In this document: piece after piece, positions 1 through 4,362 of the stretch
Layout of the letters: every line of letters starts with the position of its first letter
Numbering within the stretch: position 1 is the first letter of the stretch
Assembly (NCBI GenBank): GCA_017549905.1
Contig: JAFYNC010000033.1
Span: 1-5,546, forward strand
Length of the DNA stretch: 5,546 nt
Origin: Clostridia bacterium
GTDB taxonomy: Bacteria; Bacillota; Clostridia; Oscillospirales; Acutalibacteraceae
Direction of reading: 5' to 3'
The notes under the pieces: model-generated
The model's database searches: none
What the model saw: only the letters and a program-made list of their open reading frames with translations
Told to the model about the DNA's origin: nothing
Program-made: the position numbers and the translations under genes

Positions 1-218
1 CAAGCACACTTTTCAGTTATATGTATGGTACAGAGCCTGAAACAGCCACGATTTTAGGCGGAAAAACAGGTTTTGTTAATGAATCGGGTTATTGCATTGC
101 CTCTTACGGCAAGGCAAATGAAAACAACAATGAATATATTGTTGTGACATTAGGAAACTCTGCGCGTTGGCCTGCATTCTACGGGCAAATAGATTTATAT
201 AAAGCATTTGCAAAATAA
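1..218 (+). CDS. D-alanyl-D-alanine carboxypeptidase (peptidase S11 family), C-terminal end only
   Basis: This is the 3' end of a gene whose start lies before the window. The frame is open from base 3 and stops at TAA 216-218. The segment GGKTGF, with KTG at bases 63-71, is the third active-site motif of serine DD-carboxypeptidases (low-molecular-weight penicillin-binding proteins). It is followed by the usual family continuation, residues resembling 'ESGYCIASYGK' and then the 'YIVVTLGNS' strand. Family members remove the terminal D-Ala from peptidoglycan stem peptides outside the membrane. The protein ends about 50 residues after KTG, so it lacks the extra beta domain and the C-terminal amphipathic anchor of PBP5/DacA-type enzymes. 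It would have to be secreted or anchored from its N-terminus, which is not visible. The gene converges on ssrA and ends at the hairpin just downstream. The family call is firm, but the paralogue (dacA, dacB or dacF type) cannot be decided. Confidence 0.85.
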   Translation, partial: STLFSYMYGTEPETATILGGKTGFVNESGYCIASYGKANENNNEYIVVTLGNSARWPAFYGQIDLYKAFAK

Positions 219-221
219 TTA

Positions 222-250
222 AACAGCCGTGAAATTCACGGCTGTTTTTT
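222..250. terminator. Bidirectional rho-independent terminator between the carboxypeptidase gene and ssrA
   Basis: A perfect 10-bp stem, AACAGCCGTG (222-231) with CACGGCTGTT (237-246), encloses a 5-base loop. On the + strand it runs into a T tract to base 250, giving a canonical terminator three bases after the carboxypeptidase stop codon. On the - strand the same stem follows the mature tmRNA 3' end and is followed by TTAATTATTTT, so it can also end the ssrA transcript. The tmRNA CCA end directly abuts the + strand T tract. Confidence 0.9.
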
Positions 251-595
251 GGTGGAGATGAGGAGAGTCGAACTCCTGTCCGTAAATCTATCCATATCGG
301 CGTCTCCGAGCGCAGACACATCTTTGAATTCCCGAATAAAGCCGTCAAGTGTCGGACTGCTTTGTTCGGTAGCCTTTAGTTCATGACAACATTAAAGGCG
401 TACTGTTGTTCACGTTCACCGCTAAAATGACACCCTTGCAAAGCCGCGGTAGTCTTTGGTCGGATGAGCAGCCAAATTAGGCTGCTAAAGCAACTTTATT
501 GTTGTTAGTTAATTTTTTATACGGATTTTATAGCGGTTCCGCACCGCTGCTCGCTTCCAATATTTCAAAATCCCCGTCGAAACCTTTACATCCCC
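250..595 (-). ncRNA. ssrA: tmRNA (transfer-messenger RNA), trans-translation
   Basis: This RNA rescues ribosomes stalled on broken mRNAs and adds a degradation tag, working with SmpB, whose gene lies immediately upstream. The 3' end reads CATCTCCACCA with an encoded CCA at 250-252. It pairs with the 5' end GGGGATG (595 down to 589) as a 7-bp acceptor stem with one G-U pair. The T arm with loop TTCGACT lies near 261-275. The near-invariant TTTCGACGGGG just inside the 5' end lies at 572-582. The tag reading frame ends GCT TTA GCA GCC TAA (491 down to 477), giving the hallmark ALAA end. The stop codon sits in the loop of a 6-bp GCAGCC/GGCTGC hairpin (468-485). Reading back gives a tag of NNNKVALAA, if AAC at 504-506 is the resume codon. 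The length of 346 bases is normal for a one-piece tmRNA. No convincing promoter lies directly before 595, so it may be transcribed through from smpB and trimmed by RNase P. Confidence 0.96.
477..506 (-). other. tmRNA proteolysis-tag reading frame
   Basis: Reading on the - strand from 506, the codons are AAC AAC AAT AAA GTT GCT TTA GCA GCC TAA, a predicted tag of NNNKVALAA. The end is certain because VALAA plus stop matches known Firmicute tags. The start is less certain. AAC at 504-506 preceded by TTAACT resembles the TTAGTC that precedes the resume codon in E. coli. ACT at 507-509 would add a leading Thr. An in-frame stop lies further upstream at 528-530. Confidence 0.75.
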
Positions 596-610
596 ATATA
601 TTGAAGTAAT

Positions 611-638
611 AGGTAAGAGGTAAGAGTGAAGAAGTAAA
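611..638 (+). repeat. Short purine-rich heptad repeat between smpB and ssrA
   Basis: Four consecutive 7-base units follow each other: AGGTAAG (611-617), AGGTAAG (618-624), AGTGAAG (625-631) and AAGTAAA (632-638). The first two are identical and the others are degenerate. The tract fills most of the 46-base gap between the smpB stop codon and the tmRNA 5' end. No function is evident; it may be slippage-derived low-complexity DNA. Confidence 0.55.
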
Positions 639-641
639 AAT

Positions 642-1100
642 TTATCTGTTTTGTTCTTTTAGGGCGCGGTCTATTGCGCGGTTAGCATCACGTTTTGCGG
701 CGGTTTCTCGTTTATCATAAAGTTTTTTACCTTTGCAAAGTCCAAGCTGAACCTTAACAAGAGAGCCTTTAAAGTAAACAGATAATGGTATGAGTGCCAA
801 GCCTTCTTGCTTTACTGCACCGAAAAGGCGCATAATTTCTTTTTTGTGAAGCAAAAGTTTTCTGTTTCGGTCAGGCGCGCGGTTAAAAATATTACCATGC
901 TCATAAGGACTGATATGCATTTGTTTAATAATCATTTCGCCGTTATCAACACTGCACCAGGCGTCTTTAAGATTTACTCCGCCTGCCCTTACAGATTTCA
1001 CCTCAGTGCCTGAAAGAGAAATTCCCGCTTCAAAGCTTTCGAGCACAAAATATTCGTGATAAGCTTTCTTATTTGTTGCTATTGTTTTTGTGTTTTCCAC
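642..1100 (-). CDS. smpB: SsrA-binding protein SmpB
   Basis: SmpB binds the tRNA-like domain of tmRNA and delivers it to stalled ribosomes, so it is the obligate partner of the adjacent ssrA gene. The protein has 152 residues, close to the usual 150-160. Family landmarks appear in order: an N-terminal '[19 protein letters not shown]' segment, [10 protein letters not shown] (31-40) followed by 'VNLKDAW', HISPYEHGN (62-70), the 'KKEI' and '[10 protein letters not shown]' strands of the OB-like barrel, and a basic C-terminal tail from GKKLYDKRE (124-132) into 'AAKRD' that enters the ribosomal decoding centre. The start is GTG (1098-1100), chosen because AGGAGG (1109-1114) sits 8 bases before it. 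The gene lies downstream of the ferredoxin gene, separated by a hairpin, and upstream of ssrA by 46 bases. A promoter directly before it is possible but weak. Confidence 0.97.
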   Translation of the reverse strand: MENTKTIATNKKAYHEYFVLESFEAGISLSGTEVKSVRAGGVNLKDAWCSVDNGEMIIKQMHISPYEHGNIFNRAPDRNRKLLLHKKEIMRLFGAVKQEGLALIPLSVYFKGSLVKVQLGLCKGKKLYDKRETAAKRDANRAIDRALKEQNR

Positions 1101-1108
1101 GGAAAATC

Positions 1109-1114
1109 CCTCCT
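1109..1114 (-). promoter_or_regulatory. Ribosome binding site of smpB
   Basis: The - strand reads AAAAGGAGGG, with the core AGGAGG 8 bases before the GTG start at 1100. A full-strength site supports the non-ATG start. Confidence 0.85.
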
Positions 1115-1119
1115 TTTTT

Positions 1120-1125
1120 ATTCTA
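1120..1125 (-). promoter_or_regulatory. Possible -10 element of an smpB promoter
   Basis: TAGAAT on the - strand lies just before the smpB ribosome binding site and would give a leader of under 20 bases. The upstream stretch is very AT-rich. No good -35 hexamer appears at 16-18 bases; the best candidates there are TTTTAT or CTTTTA. This is tentative. Confidence 0.3.
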
Positions 1126-1167
1126 ACCTTAAAAAATTAAAAATAAAAGTAAATTTGGTCGAATATT

Positions 1168-1199
1168 AACGCCCGTAAGGTTAAAACCTTGCGGGCGTT
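1168..1199 (-). terminator. Strong hairpin between ferredoxin gene and smpB; probable inefficient terminator or mRNA end
   Basis: The arms AACGCCCGTAAGGTT (1168-1182) and AACCTTGCGGGCGTT (1185-1199) can pair along 15 positions with one G-U pair, although the innermost pairs must open to form a loop. The hairpin starts about 40 bases after the ferredoxin stop codon. Downstream on the - strand it reads AATATTCG, with no real T run. It may therefore stabilise the ferredoxin mRNA 3' end or terminate only partly, letting some transcription reach smpB. Confidence 0.6.
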
Positions 1200-1239
1200 C
1201 CCATTTTGATGTAACTCTAAAGATTTATTATGTTAATAA

Positions 1240-1410
1240 TTAATCCTCAGCAATAGCCTCTACAGGACAACCTGCAGCACAAGCGCCGCAGCTGCAGCAT
1301 TTATCTGCATCGATTACATATTGGGTATCACCTTCAGCGATAGCGTCGCAAGGACAGCTGGGTGCGCAAGCGCCGCAGCTAATGCAAGCATCAGAAATAC
1401 TATAAGCCAT
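1240..1410 (-). CDS. Clostridial-type 2[4Fe-4S] ferredoxin
   Basis: This is a small soluble electron carrier of 56 residues, the normal size for bacterial 8-iron ferredoxins. Such proteins shuttle low-potential electrons for hydrogenases, pyruvate:ferredoxin oxidoreductase and related enzymes in anaerobes. Two CxxCxxCxxxCP motifs are visible: C9, C12, C15, C19 and C38, C41, C44, C48. In this family, cluster I uses the first three Cys of motif one plus the last of motif two, and cluster II the reverse. The two halves are similar ('CGAC' in both, 'DAIAE' and 'EAIAE'), reflecting the known internal duplication. There are two additional cysteines, C21 (in CPCDAI) and C39 (in KCCSC). The start is ATG 1408-1410 with GGAGG at 1420-1424, 9 bases away. 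A strong promoter of its own precedes it, so it is transcribed separately from yaaT, and a hairpin follows. The exact redox partner cannot be told. Confidence 0.95.
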   Translation of the reverse strand: MAYSISDACISCGACAPSCPCDAIAEGDTQYVIDADKCCSCGACAAGCPVEAIAED

Positions 1411-1430
1411 TTAAATACACCTCCATAGCA

Positions 1431-1451
1431 TTGTTAAATTTATTTTAACAA
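1431..1451. promoter_or_regulatory. Palindrome over the ferredoxin -10 region, candidate operator
   Basis: TTGTTAAA (1431-1438) and TTTAACAA (1444-1451) are perfect inverted repeats, 8 bp each, with a 5-base spacer. The palindrome covers the -10 hexamer and the predicted transcription start, a good position for a repressor. The outer heptamers TTGTTAA/TTAACAA match half-sites known for the redox repressor Rex in clostridia. They are separated here by 7 bases instead of the usual 4, so assignment to Rex is uncertain. Confidence 0.45.
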
Positions 1452-1470
1452 CATTTCTTATAAAAATCAA
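1442..1470 (-). promoter_or_regulatory. Sigma-A-like promoter of the ferredoxin gene
   Basis: On the - strand, the -35 element TTGATT (1470-1465) and the -10 element TAAAAT (1447-1442) are separated by exactly 17 bases. The surroundings are AT-rich. The predicted start is near 1435, giving a leader of about 25 bases that contains the GGAGG site. The promoter lies in the gap after the yaaT stop codon. Confidence 0.75.
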
Positions 1471-1502
1471 GAAGAAATATCGTTTTGTGACAAATTTCTA
1501 TT

Positions 1503-2345
1503 TTATCCGTTATTTTCTTTATTGGTTTGTTTTTTAGAACGTGAAATAAGCTTAACCTTATCTCTATGAATTTTAAAGGGAATAGAATCACCCTCGGTAA
1601 GTTTTACGAACAAATTACCTGTTATAAGGTTAACGTCTGTAACTATACCCATACCGTCAGGCGTTTTAACGGTGGCGCCAACATTAGGGGTAAAGGAATT
1701 AAGATGCTCATAAGCATCCTGTTCGTATTTAAGACAACACATAAGTCTTCCGCAGCTACCTGAAACTTTAGTAGGGTTAAGGGAAAGACCTTGTTCTTTT
1801 GCCATTTTTATTGAAACGGTTTGGAAATCGTTTAAAAATTGCTTACAACAATAGGGTTGACCGCAAATTCCGATACCACCAAGCATTTTAGCCTCATCGC
1901 GCACACCAATCTGGCGAAGCTCGATTCTTGTGTGAAAATATGCCGCAAGGTCCTTTACAAGCTCGCGGAAATCAACTCTGCCGTCAGCAGTGAAGAAGAA
2001 TACAATTCTTCCGCCGTCAAAGGAATATTCAACATCAACAAGCTTCATATCAAGATGATGCTTTTCTACCATAGATTCGCAGATTCCAAGCGCATCTTTT
2101 TCTTTTTGGCGGTTTTCTTCCAACTTTTTAAAGTCCTTTTCATTTGCAAAGCGTAACATTTTACATAACGGCTTAACTATTTGTTCGTCATCAACCATAT
2201 GATTTGCTTCACTAACATAACCGAGTTCCTTGCCGCTTTGTGTTTCAACGATAATCGCATCGCCGACAGAAACGGTATTATCTGAGGGACCAAAAAAATA
2301 AGATTTGCCGCCCTCCTTAAATTTTACTGATATAACCTCTGTCAT
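1503..2345 (-). CDS. ricT: PSP1-domain regulatory protein YaaT/RicT
   Basis: This protein has 280 residues, close to the roughly 275 of B. subtilis YaaT (RicT). In Bacillus it forms a complex with RicA (YmcA) and RicF (YlbF) that carries [4Fe-4S] clusters, promotes RNase Y-dependent mRNA maturation and is needed for efficient sporulation, competence and biofilm formation. The PSP1 C-terminal region is clear. It includes 'DVEYSFDGGRIVFFFTADGR' (104-123), 'ELRQIGVRDEAKMLGGIG' (142-159), ICGQPYCCKQFL (160-171, C161, C166, C167) and SGSCGRLMCCLKYE (195-208, C198, C203, C204). The last two carry the conserved cysteines. A basic tail ends the protein. The start is ATG 2343-2345, with GGAGG at 2351-2355, 5 bases away. 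It follows holB by 13 bases, as in the conserved holB-yaaT pairing of Firmicutes, and is the last gene of that operon. The partner genes ricA and ricF are not in this window. Confidence 0.93.
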   Translation of the reverse strand: MTEVISVKFKEGGKSYFFGPSDNTVSVGDAIIVETQSGKELGYVSEANHMVDDEQIVKPLCKMLRFANEKDFKKLEENRQKEKDALGICESMVEKHHLDMKLVDVEYSFDGGRIVFFFTADGRVDFRELVKDLAAYFHTRIELRQIGVRDEAKMLGGIGICGQPYCCKQFLNDFQTVSIKMAKEQGLSLNPTKVSGSCGRLMCCLKYEQDAYEHLNSFTPNVGATVKTPDGMGIVTDVNLITGNLFVKLTEGDSIPFKIHRDKVKLISRSKKQTNKENNG

Positions 2346-2358
2346 ATAGACCTCCGAT

Positions 2359-3285
2359 TTATTTTATACCTGTTATTTGTTCTGCTCGGCTTGTAAGGGT
2401 GCAGAACAAAAGGCTTAAATTTATATTTGTTATAAGGCTTTTTTCTAATTCGCAAAGCAGAGAATAGAGCTTTGAAAGCGAAACTGCTCTATAATCTTTT
2501 GGATTTTGTTTAAGTCGCTCTGCTGTAAAATATTTTAAATCTTTAAAAAACGAATCGGTTTCAATTCGGCTTTTTTCAAAAGGCGCGGTTGCTGTGAGCA
2601 TACCGAAAGCATCATCTCTTAAAAAACATTCGAGGAATTCTTTAGCAGCAACACTGGTTTTACTGTCAGCCTTGCCTGCAAGAAAATCGAGAGCTTTGCC
2701 GATATTATTTCTGCTGTTTATTAAAGCTTCCAAGATTTCATTATCGGGATATTTTGTTGAAGATTTAATATATTCGAGTGCCTGTGATTTTTCGGGAGTG
2801 TTTAAAGTCAACACTACACAGCGCGAAATAATAGTTTCAAGAAGCGAAGCCTTACTTTCGGCAATTAAAATAAACAGCGAGGACACGGGCGGCTCTTCAA
2901 GCACTTTTAAAAGCGCATTTTGAGATTGTTCGTTAAGTGTATCGGCAAAGTCGATTATAAAAACTCGCCTACTTGCCATGTGAGGTTTTATATATGCCTC
3001 GTTTTTAAGTTCTCGCACCTGCGATACTGAAATGTTTTTCTTATTTTCTTCAGGGGCAGTAACCGAAATATCAGGATGGTTAATACCCATCGCGCAGTTT
3101 CGGCATTTGCCACAGGGAGCATTCTCGTTATCGCAAACAATTGCGCGCGCCAAATAAAAAGCTAAGGTGTGTTTGCCGTTTCCTTTTTCTCCCTCAATTA
3201 AAATAGCGTGAGGAAGCCTGTGTTCTTTTAAGGCATTTGTTATACTTGTGTTTATACTGTTATTGCCTACGAGTGGAAAGCTCAT
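2359..3285 (-). CDS. holB: DNA polymerase III subunit delta' (clamp loader)
   Basis: The 308-residue protein is the delta' subunit of the clamp-loader complex that places the beta sliding clamp on DNA. Seen in order: 'LPHAILIEGEKGNGKHT' with a P-loop-like GEKGNGKH (32-39); a zinc-binding cysteine set C51, C58, C61, C64 in a CxxxxxxCxxCxxC pattern; a degenerate Walker B region VFIIDFAD (108-115); QSQNALLKVLEEPP (120-133), the most recognisable clamp-loader signature; and the SRC motif (154-156). The later part is weakly conserved, as is normal for the collar domain. The P-loop has His where Ser or Thr usually follows GK, consistent with delta' often being a poor or inactive ATPase. The ATG overlaps the trpS stop codon (ATGA, 3282-3285) and no Shine-Dalgarno is seen before it, so translation is probably coupled to trpS. 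The full-length gamma/tau DnaX is longer and is ruled out by size and context. Confidence 0.93.
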   Translation of the reverse strand: MSFPLVGNNSINTSITNALKEHRLPHAILIEGEKGNGKHTLAFYLARAIVCDNENAPCGKCRNCAMGINHPDISVTAPEENKKNISVSQVRELKNEAYIKPHMASRRVFIIDFADTLNEQSQNALLKVLEEPPVSSLFILIAESKASLLETIISRCVVLTLNTPEKSQALEYIKSSTKYPDNEILEALINSRNNIGKALDFLAGKADSKTSVAAKEFLECFLRDDAFGMLTATAPFEKSRIETDSFFKDLKYFTAERLKQNPKDYRAVSLSKLYSLLCELEKSLITNINLSLLFCTLTSRAEQITGIK

Positions 3286-4292
3286 AGCACAAAACCAACT
3301 TTTTTCATAGCTTTGAAATAGGTCTTGCGAGCAACTTTTTCAGCTTTTTGGGCACCCTCGCGATATAAAGCCTCAAGAGCTTTTTTATCCTTAATAATTT
3401 CATCATAACGCTGTTTGATGGGCGCTAATGTATCAGCAACTGTTTCGCCAACAGCCAACTTAAAGTCGCCATAACCTTTGCCTTCAAATTCTTTTTCAAT
3501 TTCTGCCACGGTTTTTCCTGTAACAGAAGAATAAATTGTAATAAGATTTGAAATGCCGGGTTTGTCTTCGGACATTCTGACTATAGCATCAGAATCGGTA
3601 ACGGCGCGCTTAAATTTTCTGATAATATCATCACGATTATCGAGAATGGCAACCCAAGAGTTAGGATTATCATCTGACTTGGACATTTTTTTAGTTGGGT
3701 CTTGAAGCGACATTATTCTGGCGCCTGTTTTAGCAATATAAGGCTCGGGCACAGTGAATACATCGCCATAAATGTTATTAAAACGAATTGCAATATCACG
3801 CGCAATTTCAAGATGCTGTTTTTGGTCAGCGCCTACAGGTACAAAATCGGGCTTATAAAGCAGAATATCAGCCGCCATAAGCACAGGATAAGAGAAAAGA
3901 CCTACATTTATATTTTGAGGATGCTTTTGTGACTTATCTTTAAACTGTGTCATACGTGACATTTCGCCAAACTGAGTATTGCAGGATAAAAGCCAAGAAA
4001 GATTAGCGTGTTCAGGCACGTGAGATTGAATGAAAATAGTGTTTTTTTCGGGGTCAAGGCCTAAAGCTAAAAGCAAAGCATAGGTTGAATAAATCTGTTG
4101 TCTTAAAGCGGCAGGCTCTTGGCGAACAGTAATTGCGTGAAGGTCGGCAACGGCAAAGGTGCAGTCAAACTCATCTTGCATAGCAATCCAGTTTTTAAGT
4201 GCGCCCAAATAGTTACCTAATGTGAGCATTCCGCTTGGCTGAATACAGCTTAAAACCTTTTTCTTTTCCTGTGTTATATTTTCTTGGCACAT
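3282..4292 (-). CDS. trpS: Tryptophanyl-tRNA synthetase
   Basis: This class I aminoacyl-tRNA synthetase charges tRNA-Trp. The protein has 336 residues from the start chosen here, in the usual bacterial range of 325-345. Motifs: PSGMLTLGNYLGAL (19-32), where TLGN is the HIGH equivalent; 'VADLHAIT' around 48-55; GADQKQH (154-160) of the tryptophan-binding pocket region; and KMSKS (202-206) followed by DDN. The frame continues upstream to an ATG at 4334. I prefer ATG 4290-4292 because GAGGA (4301-4305) sits 8 bases before it, the family-like sequence begins here, and the longer version would start upstream of the -10 element of the apparent promoter. TGA 3282-3284 overlaps the holB start, so trpS leads a trpS-holB-ricT operon. 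No T-box leader is present; the leader is only about 25 bases. Confidence 0.96.
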   Translation of the reverse strand: MCQENITQEKKKVLSCIQPSGMLTLGNYLGALKNWIAMQDEFDCTFAVADLHAITVRQEPAALRQQIYSTYALLLALGLDPEKNTIFIQSHVPEHANLSWLLSCNTQFGEMSRMTQFKDKSQKHPQNINVGLFSYPVLMAADILLYKPDFVPVGADQKQHLEIARDIAIRFNNIYGDVFTVPEPYIAKTGARIMSLQDPTKKMSKSDDNPNSWVAILDNRDDIIRKFKRAVTDSDAIVRMSEDKPGISNLITIYSSVTGKTVAEIEKEFEGKGYGDFKLAVGETVADTLAPIKQRYDEIIKDKKALEALYREGAQKAEKVARKTYFKAMKKVGFVL

Positions 4293-4300
4293 AAAATCAG

Positions 4301-4305
4301 TCCTC
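4301..4305 (-). promoter_or_regulatory. Ribosome binding site that sets the trpS start
   Basis: GAGGA on the - strand lies 8 bases before ATG 4290-4292. No comparable site lies before the alternative in-frame ATG at 4332-4334, where the upstream bases read TTTAAGTT. Confidence 0.75.
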
Positions 4306-4324
4306 GTAATCAAGTTATTAAATA

Positions 4325-4353
4325 ATAATATCATAACTTAAATTGTTTTACAA
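4325..4353 (-). promoter_or_regulatory. Sigma-A-like promoter of the trpS-holB-ricT operon
   Basis: The -35 element TTGTAA (4353-4348) and the -10 element TATTAT (4330-4325) are separated by 17 bases on the - strand. The predicted start is near 4318, leaving a leader of about 26 bases. It fits between the stop codon of the YfhO-like gene and trpS. A 7-bp inverted repeat, AAGTTAT (4312-4318) and ATAACTT (4333-4339), flanks the -10 element; its meaning is unknown. Confidence 0.65.
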
Positions 4354-4362
4354 GTTTATTTA

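Noticed and set aside
76..348. Open reading frame of 90 codons on the - strand
   Set aside because: It overlaps the tmRNA 3' half, the terminator and the carboxypeptidase end, and its product resembles no protein; it is a shadow frame.
596..641. Dedicated ssrA promoter just before the tmRNA 5' end
   Set aside because: Candidates such as TATTAC or CAATAT are badly placed and lack a -35 partner; the mature end can come from RNase P processing of a longer transcript.
807..1013. Open reading frame on the + strand inside smpB
   Set aside because: It lies wholly antisense to a clear smpB gene and has no ribosome binding site or recognisable product.
1566..2156. Two + strand frames opposite ricT
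   Set aside because: They are antisense shadows of a well-conserved gene; the low-complexity products match nothing recognisable.
2594..3932. + strand frames opposite holB and trpS
   Set aside because: They are antisense to genes identified by motifs; no start signals or family features.
4293..4362. T-box riboswitch before trpS
   Set aside because: The gap is only 70 bases, contains a promoter, and has no T-box TGGNACC motif or antiterminator; too short for a T-box leader.
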